NCBI GenBank assembly: GCA_027487865.1
Contig: JAIYCT010000002.1
Location: 27,038-91,037 of the forward strand
From: Microbacteriaceae bacterium
GTDB lineage: Bacteria; Actinomycetota; Actinomycetes; Actinomycetales; Microbacteriaceae
Direction: 5' to 3'
DNA: 64,000 nt
The notes under the pieces were generated by a model. That model saw nothing but the letters and a program-made list of their open reading frames with translations, had not been told where the DNA came from and ran no database searches. The translations under genes were made by a program, and so were the position numbers. Shown piece after piece: positions 17,006 through 24,844 of this stretch. The first letter of the stretch is position 1. Each line of letters opens with the position of its first letter.

Positions 17006-18829
17006 ATGTCGATGCAGAAGGTCCATTCTGGGCAGTTTGAAGTCGCCAAAGTTGAAGGCAAAGAATTGGGTGTGATTGCCCAGTCCTTCAGCCAGACCGG
17101 TTGGGCCAGCTGCACCGTAAGGTTGCTAAGAACCTTCAGTTGGGATGCCAAAGAACGCGCGTTCGAAATCGTCGACTTCAACCTCGAAGAAAAACATGAA
17201 CTTATCGCTGTGTGCGGGCCCTACGCAACCGCTGACGCTGCAGCCTTCAATCTCGATCCAGAAATGGATGTTGGTTTTCCAGAGCGCGATGACTATGACG
17301 GCGTGCTGTATCTGGTGCACGGGCAGCCGGCAGCCGCAAATGATCGATATCAAGACGCGGCCGGATGGATCGTGTTGGCGGGTACAGGGCTCAAGGGTGA
17401 AGACCGCTTCGTTGCGCTCGCCTTAGAGAAGAGCAACACCCAACTGGTGCACTTCAGTCTTGACAATCAGCAGTTGGATATTTCGCTGATCTTGCCAAAA
17501 CAGATTTACCCGATTGCAGCGTGCAGTGAACTGATTGATTTGCCCCAGATTCAAATCAAGACTGGCCTCGGTGATATCGAGGTAGCTCACGCCGAACTTC
17601 GGTCCATGATTTTGCAGGCAATTCCAGCTCGGGCGAGAGATTATTCTGCGCCGCTAATTGTTGACACCTGGGGCTTCGGCACAAACGTCAATCAAGCATT
17701 AGTAGCTTCGGTTGCAAAAACCGCTAAGGAACTCGAACTTGAGGTTCTCACCATCGATAAGGGCTGGGAGAATATTGTGGGTGAGTGGCAACCAGGCCCG
17801 CACTTCGAAGACGGTATGCCTGGTCTTGCAGAGATTACTTCGCGCAGCGGCACACGGCTTGGGCTTTGGGCCTCTCTCGGTAATGCCGACCCGGCTTCGA
17901 GCGTTGCCCTCGCACATCCTGACTGGCTGGCAACCTGGCGGGGGAAGACGCAAGTTGTTTCACACCGAACCAGTTCGCTGTGCATGGGTCACGGCCCGGT
18001 AATCGAGTACCTATCAGGGCAACTCGCTAATCTCGCGAACAACGGGCTTACCTGGTTGCTGCATGATTTTGAAACCATAAGTCGGTGCGACAGTGCGATT
18101 CACGATCACCCGCAGGGGCTCGGCGAAGACTGGGCAGTGCGTGGCTGGTATCGCCTGCTTTCTGAGTTTCGCTCCAGGTTTGAGAATGTTTGGCTCGAAA
18201 ACTGTTGGAACGGCGGTCGACCACTAGATCTGCAAATGGTCGGGCACCACGACACAACAATCGGCGACGACTTTTGCGACGTGCGACACAACGCGGTTGC
18301 CAAAGTCGGCCTCGGCAAATACCTGCCAGCGCATTGGTGCTCGAGCTACATGTCAGACCAAAACTCGCTCACGCTGAAATCGCAACTCGCAATCTATGCA
18401 GTTGGCGGCCCTTGGATTCTGATGGGGGACATTCCAAACTGGTCTGCCGAAAAGCTTGCACTTGCAAAGCGGGTCATGAATGTTTATCGAGCCTGGCGAC
18501 CAATGTTTCCAACTGGTTCGGTTCGCTGGGCTAGCGTTAGCGGCTGGCAGGCAGATTCGAGATGGAGAGCAGACCAAGAGGTCTTGCCAATTTCATTTAT
18601 TCACGAATCGGGTAAAGAGTTGATGGCGTGCGTTGTCACCAACGCGCTTGAGCAGCGTGAGATTCGCTGGCATCCCGCATACAAAGGCGCCATGGTAATC
18701 ACCAACGAGTTCACCGGTGAAAGCCGCGACTATGAGGAGAGCGAAATCGCAGCAGGAATTACGATTCCTACCGATTTTGCCGAGGGTCACTTGTTTGCAG
18801 CCGTTCCAAAATCGACAGTTGAGGGCTGA
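17006..18829 (+). CDS. Divergent GH36-like alpha-galactosidase
   Basis: A 607-residue cytoplasmic glycosidase distantly related to the enzyme at 114-2150. The barrel begins near LIVDTWGFGTNV. The nucleophile strand reads LLHDFETISR, with D354 where GH36 has KxDxN. LENCWNGGRPLD carries the acid/base-type D408. The replacement of the Lys and Asn of the usual nucleophile motif suggests a separate subgroup and possibly another substrate. ATG 17006 lies only three bases after AGGAG. ATG 17012, two codons later, has better spacing. It is the last gene before the tRNA-Arg island. Confidence 0.7.
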   Translation: MSMQKVHSGQFEVAKVEGKELGVIAQSFSQTGWASCTVRLLRTFSWDAKERAFEIVDFNLEEKHELIAVCGPYATADAAAFNLDPEMDVGFPERDDYDGVLYLVHGQPAAANDRYQDAAGWIVLAGTGLKGEDRFVALALEKSNTQLVHFSLDNQQLDISLILPKQIYPIAACSELIDLPQIQIKTGLGDIEVAHAELRSMILQAIPARARDYSAPLIVDTWGFGTNVNQALVASVAKTAKELELEVLTIDKGWENIVGEWQPGPHFEDGMPGLAEITSRSGTRLGLWASLGNADPASSVALAHPDWLATWRGKTQVVSHRTSSLCMGHGPVIEYLSGQLANLANNGLTWLLHDFETISRCDSAIHDHPQGLGEDWAVRGWYRLLSEFRSRFENVWLENCWNGGRPLDLQMVGHHDTTIGDDFCDVRHNAVAKVGLGKYLPAHWCSSYMSDQNSLTLKSQLAIYAVGGPWILMGDIPNWSAEKLALAKRVMNVYRAWRPMFPTGSVRWASVSGWQADSRWRADQEVLPISFIHESGKELMACVVTNALEQREIRWHPAYKGAMVITNEFTGESRDYEESEIAAGITIPTDFAEGHLFAAVPKSTVEG

Positions 18830-18883
18830 CTAACGGTCGGCTAGACTCAAAGCCTCTTCACAACGCAAATCTTTTTCAACTAA

Positions 18884-18956
18884 GCGTTTGTAGCTCAACG
18901 GATAGAGCATCTGACTACGGATCAGAAGGTTGGGGGTTCGAGTCCCTCCAAGCGCA
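18884..18956 (+). tRNA. tRNA-Arg(ACG)
   Basis: A 73-base cloverleaf. Acceptor strands GCGTTTG and CAAGCGC pair with one G-T wobble, the D arm contains AGCTCAACGGATAGAGC, and the anticodon loop is CTACGGA with anticodon ACG. The T arm is GGGGGTTCGAGTCCC and the discriminator is A. CCA is not encoded. Its 3' half is the target repeated downstream at 21123. Confidence 0.97.
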
Positions 18957-19002
18957 CTAAACCCGAGAAGCCTTCACAACTTCTCGGGTTTTTACTTTAA
19001 GT
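18915..19002 (+). repeat. att-like direct repeat, copy 1 (tRNA-Arg 3' half plus terminator)
   Basis: From CTACGGATCAG in the anticodon arm through the tRNA end and terminator, this stretch recurs at 21123-21212. The first 50 bases are identical and the rest nearly so. This is the intact-gene side of a tRNA integration site. Confidence 0.85.
18960..18996 (+). terminator. Rho-independent terminator of tRNA-Arg
   Basis: ACCCGAGAAG (18961-18970) pairs with CTTCTCGGGT (18980-18989) and is followed by TTTTTACTTT, four bases after the tRNA end. A mutated copy accompanies the second repeat at 21123. Confidence 0.9.
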
Positions 19003-19348
19003 CGACTGCTCGCTCCAAGGTTTACAGCGGTCAGATCACTGCAACGGCAGAGGTACCTGCATAACCTTGTCAATCTGAGACTGGCTCAGGCCGCGATTTG
19101 ACTTACTTCATTCAACTAAATCCTTCATCTTCGACCAAGGCTTCAGCCCGTCACGTTTGGATTATCACAAACTAGAGAAAGCGGTCCGGGAGACAAAGGT
19201 GAGCCGGTCCTTCTCCTCCAACCTAACTACGGATCAGAAAGTTGGGGGGTTCAAATCCCCCCGTCTGCGCCAGTTGTTTTCCGAGTCTTTGAACGCGGTT
19301 GTTTTTCGTTTCGCCATCCGTTCAGCTAGGCATCCCACCCTCTTTGCC
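18997..19348. other. Gene-free island stretch
   Basis: About 350 bases between the terminator and the secreted-protein gene contain no convincing gene. An open frame crosses it from 19157 but only continues the downstream gene upstream and reads through the tRNA fragment. On the minus strand around 19040-19110 a short frame includes GLSQSQIDKVMQVP, vaguely helix-turn-helix-like, with no start. The tRNA fragment at 19227 is the only recognisable element. Confidence 0.6.
19227..19272 (+). repeat. Degenerate foreign tRNA-Arg 3' half with encoded CCA
   Basis: CTACGGATCAGAAAGTTGGG at 19227 follows the tRNA-Arg anticodon arm with one change. It then diverges to a T arm with six-C stem, a different acceptor strand (CGTCTGC) and G-CCA. 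Host copies lack CCA, so this end came from another tRNA-Arg gene, probably with an incoming element. Confidence 0.75.
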
Positions 19349-20995
19349 ATGAAACGAACTATCTCTTCTTTATCCTCTGCAGCCCTTGTAATCACCCTGG
19401 GTCTTCAACTTCCCGCTAGCGCGGCAACCGAGTTCACCATTACCCAACTCGGTGTCTATGACTCTCAATCGGGAGCCACTGGTGCGGAAATAGCTTCCTA
19501 CCACCCAGCCACCAAGCAGGTTTACATAACCAACGGAGCTAGGAATCGCGTTGACATCGTTTCGATTGCCGATCCAGCAAATCCGAGATTTGTCGGAGAC
19601 ATCAATGTCTCCAATTATGGAGACAACATAAATTCGGTCGCTGTTGGTAAGTATGTGGTGGCAATTGCGGTGCACCGCTCGCCAACTTTTGCAGCCGATG
19701 GGACTCCCACTCTCCTCAGCGGAAAGCTCGTAATTGCCAGACCATCGGGGAGTGTGATTGGCTCGATTGACCTGGGCGGATCCCAACCGGATTCGGTAAC
19801 CTTCACCCCGGACGGCCTCACGGCTTTGGTCGCAATCGAGGGAGAGCCGATATGCGCAAAGGATAACGCTGCCACCACTTCGGTAAACGAGTCTCTCGAC
19901 TATGCACTGGCAAAAGACCCTCGCGGCGCTGTTGCAGTGGTTGATCTTCGTAATCCAAAAACCGCCAAGGCCAAGCTGGTGGGATTCAGCAAGTTCACCA
20001 CAGCCGAGGCAAAGAGTCTGGGGCTGGTTGTTTCTCTAACCTCTAAAGATCCCGTCGTTGATTTTGAGCCTGAATTCGTCTCGCCTGCCAACAACAACTT
20101 GGCCTATGTGTCTTTGCAGGAAGCCAATGCCATTGCTGAACTTGACATAAAGAGGGCGACAATCACCAAGATTTATTCAGCCGGCACGACTGATTTAAGC
20201 AAGACACCTTTTGATCTCTCAGATAGAGATTCAAGCGGTGGACCCTCCACATTCAGCAATGTGATTGGTCTTGCGATGCCAGATGCGCTGGCCGCTTTCA
20301 CAATTGGTAAAGACAATTACTTTGTCAGCGCCAATGAGGGTGATGACAGAGCTGACTGGACCTGTTTCAAAGCCGTCGACGACAAGCGGGCAAAGGATCT
20401 GAAGGTCGATCCAGCTGCGTTTCCTAATTGGTCCTCGGAATCGGCTGACGCTCGCCTGGGAAGAGCAAAAGTCAATCCGAATATCGGTGATTCGAACGGC
20501 GATGGTCTGTATGAGAAAATCCACCTGCTATCGAACCGTTCCTTTTCAATCTTCAAGAATGGAACTCGCATTTACGATTCAGGCAACCTCCTTGAGCAGC
20601 TACAGATCACAGCGCTGGGGGTCGCAAACATGAACGGCGAGTGGAACACCACCACCGGTGCGTATGCCGGTCAGGCGAGATCTGACGATAAGGGTCCCGA
20701 GCCAGAGGGTGTGACGGTGGGCATGGTTGGAACATCCAGAATTGCGGTTGTCGGCATGGAGCGCATGAGTGCCCTGCTGTTTGTTGACATTACTAATCCT
20801 GCGGTTCCGACGGTCATAAAGTGGGAGCAGATGCTGCCCTTGAGCACCATTGTTCCTGGCAAACCAGGACTCACTTGGTCTCCCGAGGGTCTGGTGTTTG
20901 TCAGCGCTAAGGACTCTCCCACTGGCAAGCCACTGGTGTTGACCGCCTATGAAGTCTCCGGGTCGCTCTCCATTCACCAGATAGAGAAGAATTAA
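19349..20995 (+). CDS. Secreted choice-of-anchor-I-type beta-propeller protein
   Basis: A 548-residue exported protein. MKRTISSLSSAALVITLG begins a signal peptide ending in ASA (about residue 25). The mature part is propeller-like with repeated strands such as GAEIASYHPATKQVYITNGA, VAVGKYVVAIAV and DSVTFTPDGLTALVAIEGEP. The hallmark SDDKGPEPEG of the choice-of-anchor-I/alkaline-phosphatase-like family is present. ATG 19349 fits the signal peptide, but no clear ribosome site precedes it. There is no C-terminal anchor, so release or wall association is inferred. Function is unknown; phosphoester hydrolysis is only a family-level possibility. It is the sole cargo of the tRNA island. Confidence 0.75.
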   Translation: MKRTISSLSSAALVITLGLQLPASAATEFTITQLGVYDSQSGATGAEIASYHPATKQVYITNGARNRVDIVSIADPANPRFVGDINVSNYGDNINSVAVGKYVVAIAVHRSPTFAADGTPTLLSGKLVIARPSGSVIGSIDLGGSQPDSVTFTPDGLTALVAIEGEPICAKDNAATTSVNESLDYALAKDPRGAVAVVDLRNPKTAKAKLVGFSKFTTAEAKSLGLVVSLTSKDPVVDFEPEFVSPANNNLAYVSLQEANAIAELDIKRATITKIYSAGTTDLSKTPFDLSDRDSSGGPSTFSNVIGLAMPDALAAFTIGKDNYFVSANEGDDRADWTCFKAVDDKRAKDLKVDPAAFPNWSSESADARLGRAKVNPNIGDSNGDGLYEKIHLLSNRSFSIFKNGTRIYDSGNLLEQLQITALGVANMNGEWNTTTGAYAGQARSDDKGPEPEGVTVGMVGTSRIAVVGMERMSALLFVDITNPAVPTVIKWEQMLPLSTIVPGKPGLTWSPEGLVFVSAKDSPTGKPLVLTAYEVSGSLSIHQIEKN

Positions 20996-21000
20996 CCAGA

Positions 21001-21049
21001 AAGCCCCCTTCCAAGCCCCAAATGGGGCTTGGAAGGGGGCTTACTTTTT
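21001..21049 (+). terminator. Strong rho-independent terminator
   Basis: A perfect 19-base stem, AAGCCCCCTTCCAAGCCCC (21001-21019) and its complement (21024-21042), closes loop AAAT and is followed by ACTTTTTC. It ends the secreted-protein gene six bases after its stop. Confidence 0.95.
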
Positions 21050-21122
21050 CGCCTAGCCGACTAGACATTAGGTCGATTTCTTTGTGCTGCTCGTCGTCGA
21101 TGGCTTTTGCGAGTGCAAGAAT

Positions 21123-21212
21123 CTACGGATCAGAAGGTTGGGGGTTCGAGTCCCTCCAAGCGCACTAAACCCTAGAAGCCTTCACGACTTCTCGGGCTTT
21201 TACCCTTAAAGT
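21123..21212 (+). repeat. att-like direct repeat, copy 2 (displaced tRNA-Arg 3' half)
   Basis: It repeats 18915-18964 base for base, then the terminator with a few changes: ACCCTAGAAG now mispairs with CTTCTCGGGC. No 5' tRNA half precedes it, so it is not a functional tRNA. It marks the right end of the island. Confidence 0.85.
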
Positions 21213-21289
21213 CCGGTTCGCCTGTTTCCAGCCTCTTCTAGACTCTGGTTTGACGCATGCACCAGTTTTATTTGAAGTAAGGAGTCTTG

Positions 21290-21949
21290 ATGAGTGACTT
21301 GGGCTGGAAAGAGTTTCTTGCAGCTGAAGGCTTAGATGACTGGGTTGTGCTGCACGGCGGACCAACTGCTGTTTTTCAAACAGCGTCCCTTGCAGATGCT
21401 GCCACTCTGGCGCAGGCCATTTCTCAGCTGCCAGGACTTGATGGCACACCTGCCCACATGTCGATCCTCACCAAGAGTCTGACCATCCGTCTCACCCGTG
21501 AGGTCTGGAACACTGAGGTAGAGCACATTGAACTTGCGCGTGAAATCTCCAAGATTGCAAACTCTCACGCTGCTGTTGCAGCTCCAAGCATGGTGCAGGA
21601 AGTGCAGTTCGCCATTGCGGCCAAACCAGATGCAATTGACGTTGGTTTTTGGAGAGCGGTTCTTGGGTACCAACCAATGCTCGATGATGCCGGTATCGAC
21701 CCATTGGGAATCAGCTCCAATGTTTGGATGCAAGACCTAGATTTAAATAAGCCTCTGCGCCACGCGATGCACATCGACGTATCGGTTTCAAAAGAGCACG
21801 CCCAGAGTCGAGTGGACGCTGCTGTCTCAGCTGGCGGTGTGATTGTTGATAGCTCAGAAGCCCCATCCTGGTGGGTGCTCGCAGATCGCTCCGGAAACAA
21901 GGTTTGCGTTGTGGCTTGGCCTGATGGAGCAAAAGCCTCTAAGGGCTAA
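21290..21949 (+). CDS. PCD-like/VOC fusion protein
   Basis: A 219-residue two-domain protein. Residues about 1-95 resemble pterin-4a-carbinolamine dehydratase-type folds (ATLAQAISQLPGLDGTPAHM, then a strand-helix unit). Residues about 105-215 are a glyoxalase/bleomycin-resistance (VOC) module with VGFWRAVLGYQPM, HIDVSVSKEHAQSRVDAA and WWVLADRSGNKVCVVAW. ATG 21290 has AAGGAG five bases upstream. This architecture is common in actinobacteria with unknown role. It is the first gene right of the island and would have followed the tRNA before integration. Confidence 0.7.
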   Translation: MSDLGWKEFLAAEGLDDWVVLHGGPTAVFQTASLADAATLAQAISQLPGLDGTPAHMSILTKSLTIRLTREVWNTEVEHIELAREISKIANSHAAVAAPSMVQEVQFAIAAKPDAIDVGFWRAVLGYQPMLDDAGIDPLGISSNVWMQDLDLNKPLRHAMHIDVSVSKEHAQSRVDAAVSAGGVIVDSSEAPSWWVLADRSGNKVCVVAWPDGAKASKG

Positions 21950-22043
21950 TTCAACAAAGACTCAGGAATCTTTCGGGTTGGTGTGAGAGTTTTACCTACA
22001 GGAACCAAATCCCCCGCTTGCGCGGCTTATGAGAGAAGCAAAT

Positions 22044-22979
22044 ATGAAGAAGCGGCGTTGGCCTTGGATTATTGGAGTTACCGCAGTTGTGGCGGTCGTG
22101 GTTGGCGGATTTGTCTTTAGCGGACTGAACCAGGTAACCGAGTACGAGACCTATGAGGTCAAGCCGACCGAGGTCGTAAAGACCGTCTCTGCAAATGGCC
22201 AGCTGGCAGAGTCTCAACTTCTTGCCTATGGACCGAGTGAAGAACCGGTTCTGGTTTCCGCCAATGGCTCTTCGGCATTGCCGGCGCAATTCGGGCTGAG
22301 CCTCGAGATTGAAGAGATTCAGGTTAAGGCCGGTGATGAGGTCAAGGCCGAGGATGTTTTGTTCTCCTACCTAAACCAAATGGGTCAAAGCGTTGAGGTT
22401 GTTGCTATCTCTGATGGCTTGGTTAGATCTGTCGACACCGCAGCAGGTCTTCGTACCTCCGGATCAGTTTTGACCGTTGGAAGTGCGCAGCCGATTGTTT
22501 CTGTGTTTGTAAGTGAATACGACGCTGACCTTGTGACTTTGGGCCAGAAGGCAACCATCGAGCTAGACGCCATTAATGCCGTTTTCGACGGCGAGGTTGT
22601 CCGAATCGGACAGGTCGCACAATCTGTCAGCGGCATCAAACAATACGAAGTCTTGGTAGATGTCACTGCAATCCCAGAAGGTGCAAGGTTCGGCATGAGC
22701 GCTACCGCAGTGATCGAAGTCCAAAAGAAATCTGACGTTCTAGCGGTTCCAATGAGCTCACTAATTGGTGATGTTCCAGAGGTCGAGATTTTGATTGTTG
22801 ATGCCGAAGGTAAGCAGAGCGTTGAGATAGTAGAGGTCAAACTCGGTCTTGCTGGAGACAGCCTGGTTGAAATTACTTCAGGCCTAGAGTCAGGCGATCA
22901 AGTGATTACCGGTGTCAGTGGAACTATCCCTGCACCAGTGAACTTCGGACCTCCTCCAGGGGCTCGTAACAGTGGCTAA
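22044..22979 (+). CDS. MacA/HlyD-like membrane fusion subunit of an ABC exporter
   Basis: A 311-residue protein anchored by one N-terminal helix (WPWIIGVTAVVAVVVGGFVF) with the rest outside. A barrel-sandwich region (LSLEIEEIQVKAGDEVKAED) and a beta-barrel with FGMSATAVIEVQ follow, as in MacA-type adaptors, but the long helical hairpin is nearly absent, as in Gram-positive relatives. ATG 22044 is preferred because GAGAAG precedes it. ATG 22029 has no ribosome site. The ATPase gene begins inside its last codons, giving a three-gene MacAB-like exporter. Confidence 0.8.
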   Translation: MKKRRWPWIIGVTAVVAVVVGGFVFSGLNQVTEYETYEVKPTEVVKTVSANGQLAESQLLAYGPSEEPVLVSANGSSALPAQFGLSLEIEEIQVKAGDEVKAEDVLFSYLNQMGQSVEVVAISDGLVRSVDTAAGLRTSGSVLTVGSAQPIVSVFVSEYDADLVTLGQKATIELDAINAVFDGEVVRIGQVAQSVSGIKQYEVLVDVTAIPEGARFGMSATAVIEVQKKSDVLAVPMSSLIGDVPEVEILIVDAEGKQSVEIVEVKLGLAGDSLVEITSGLESGDQVITGVSGTIPAPVNFGPPPGARNSG

Positions 22980-23664
22980 TCCAGTTGTCGAACTCGAAAA
23001 TGTTCGACGCGAATACCTAGTTGGTGATCAAGTTACCGTCGCTTTGGACGGTGTGGATTTGGTCATTGAAAGAGGTGAGTTTGTAGCGATTGTGGGCCCA
23101 TCCGGTAGCGGCAAGTCCACCATGATGAACCTCATTGGCTGCCTAGATCGCCCAAGTTCTGGACTGGTGAAAATCGCTTCGGATCCAACCAGCGAGCTCA
23201 ACGACAACCAGCTCACCAGCTTGCGCTCCAAGGCAATTGGCTTTGTGTTTCAGCAGTTCCAACTGCTTCCAAACACCACCGCAATCGAGAACGTAATGGC
23301 TCCGCTTTTGTATCAGGGGGTTAGTTCCAAGCAGGCCAAGTTGACTGCCACCGAAATCCTTAATCGTTTGGGTCTGGGCGAGCGTTTGAACTTTGATCGC
23401 AACCGCCTATCCGGTGGACAGCAACAGCGCGTTGCAATCGCTAGAGCACTAGTGGCCAGCCCAGATATCGTGCTGGCAGATGAGCCAACCGGAGCGCTTG
23501 ACTCCAAGACTGGAGCCCAGGTCATCGAGCTTTTGAAGGAGCTCAATAAAGAGGGTCGAACCATCATCTTGATCACTCACGATTTAGAAATTGCAGCGAG
23601 TGCGCCTAGGCGAGTTTTCTTGCGAGATGGCCTTATTGAGCGCGACGAAAGAGGCGCAAAGTGA
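22972..23664 (+). CDS. ABC exporter ATPase, MacB/LolD type
   Basis: A 230-residue nucleotide-binding subunit. Walker A is GPSGSGKST, the Q loop follows FVFQQFQLLP, the signature is LSGGQQQRVAIARAL, Walker B is IVLADEPTGALD and the switch His is in ILITHD. GTG 22972 lies within the end of the adaptor gene. The last bases overlap the permease start. It powers the neighbouring MacB-type permease. Possible cargo is a peptide, antibiotic or lipid. Confidence 0.93.
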   Translation: MANPVVELENVRREYLVGDQVTVALDGVDLVIERGEFVAIVGPSGSGKSTMMNLIGCLDRPSSGLVKIASDPTSELNDNQLTSLRSKAIGFVFQQFQLLPNTTAIENVMAPLLYQGVSSKQAKLTATEILNRLGLGERLNFDRNRLSGGQQQRVAIARALVASPDIVLADEPTGALDSKTGAQVIELLKELNKEGRTIILITHDLEIAASAPRRVFLRDGLIERDERGAK

Positions 23665-24827
23665 AGCTTCTCGGCACCGCTCGACTAGCCCTAAACCGAA
23701 TCTGGGCAACCAAGGTTCGCTCGCTACTAACAATGTTGGGTGTTGTTATTGGCGTGGCAGCAATCGTTGCTTTGACCTCAATTGTTGATGGCGCATCGCA
23801 GGGAATCAATAAGTCTTTGGCCACCTTGGGCACCAATCAGCTCAACATCACCGCAATGGCTCCTGATGCTCTGAGTGAGCAGGATGCCTATGCACTTGCA
23901 GAGCTCGATGGCGTATCGGTGATGTTTGTGCAGACCCAAAATGAGGGCACAATTGCAACCGAAGATAAGCGAGTAAACGCTCGCTTGGTTGGCGTATCCT
24001 CGCAGTATTTTGAAGCTGTAAAGCCTGACATCGCACTTGGCTCATACCTCTCTGACAGCAAGTTCGCATCTTCCGCGAAGGATGTGGTTTTTGGAGCTGA
24101 TGCTGCGAATGACCTAGGGCTAACCGCTTCGATGCTGGGTCAAAGCGTGAAGCTAAATGGTCAAGATTTTAGGCTCGTCGGAGTGCTAGACGACCAGGCT
24201 GGCTTTGGCACCAGCGGTCGGGTTTATGTCACCCTCGATGCCGCTAGAAAACTCTTTAGCCAGTACCCATACGTTTCTAGCATCGTGGTTCAAGCCGAGA
24301 CTCCTGAGGCTGTTGATGCCTTGCAGCTTGCAACCGACAAGCTATTGCGAGAGCGCTATGGATTGGGAGCCGACACTGACGCCCGCTACACCATCACCAA
24401 CCAGGCTTCTTTGATTGCTGCCGTGAGCAGCATCACTGACACTCTTGGACTATTGCTGACCGGCATCGCCGGTATCTCGCTGGTGGTTGGTGGCATTGGA
24501 ATCATGAACATCATGTTGGTTTCGGTTCGCGAGCGAACTCGTGAGATCGGTGTTCGAAGAGCCATTGGTGCTAAGCAATCCAACATCCTTACCCAGTTCT
24601 TGATTGAGGCGATTGTGCTCTCACTCGCAGGTGGTGTTGTTGGTTTGATCCTTGGTGAAATTGCCGCCTACTTCTTGGCAATCATTGGCGATTGGGTCTT
24701 CTCGATTCAGTTAGAAACTGTGCTCTTGGCTCTTGGATTCAGCTTGGTGGTTGGAGTTGTTTTTGGTGTTTGGCCAGCAAGAACCGCTGCCAAATTAGAG
24801 CCAATCGACGCCCTTCGTTTCGAGTAG
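23661..24827 (+). CDS. ABC exporter permease, MacB/FtsX type
   Basis: A 388-residue membrane subunit with one N-terminal helix (VRSLLTMLGVVIGVAAIVAL), a large extracellular MacB periplasmic-core domain (about residues 45-230) and three C-terminal helices. GIMNIMLVSVRERTREIGVRRAIGA is the conserved FtsX loop, which contacts the ATPase. It overlaps the ATPase stop by four bases. With the adaptor it forms a complete tripartite-like exporter on its own mRNA. Confidence 0.92.
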   Translation: MKLLGTARLALNRIWATKVRSLLTMLGVVIGVAAIVALTSIVDGASQGINKSLATLGTNQLNITAMAPDALSEQDAYALAELDGVSVMFVQTQNEGTIATEDKRVNARLVGVSSQYFEAVKPDIALGSYLSDSKFASSAKDVVFGADAANDLGLTASMLGQSVKLNGQDFRLVGVLDDQAGFGTSGRVYVTLDAARKLFSQYPYVSSIVVQAETPEAVDALQLATDKLLRERYGLGADTDARYTITNQASLIAAVSSITDTLGLLLTGIAGISLVVGGIGIMNIMLVSVRERTREIGVRRAIGAKQSNILTQFLIEAIVLSLAGGVVGLILGEIAAYFLAIIGDWVFSIQLETVLLALGFSLVVGVVFGVWPARTAAKLEPIDALRFE

Positions 24828-24844
24828 AAAAGCGATCAGTTTGG

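Larger units (their letters stand above)
18915..21212. mobile_element. Small tRNA-Arg-associated genomic island, integrase lost
   Basis: About 2.2 kb lies between an intact tRNA-Arg and a displaced copy of its 3' half with terminator, the geometry left by site-specific integration into a tRNA 3' end. Cargo is one secreted-protein gene. No integrase, excisionase or replication gene is visible, so it is a remnant or a non-autonomous unit. An extra divergent tRNA 3' end at 19227-19272 shows a second event within it. Recombination between repeated tRNA ends without an integrase is an alternative. Confidence 0.6.

Noticed and set aside
19040..19120. Minus-strand helix-turn-helix-like peptide GLSQSQIDKVMQVP
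   Set aside because: The frame is under 30 codons, preceded by a stop, with no start. Too short to call a regulator or integrase remnant.
19157..19348. N-terminal 64-residue extension of the secreted protein's frame
   Set aside because: It translates the tRNA 3' fragment and has no protein-like features. The signal peptide starts at 19349.
21123..21212. Second tRNA-Arg gene
   Set aside because: Only the 3' half is present. Acceptor 5' strand and D arm are missing.
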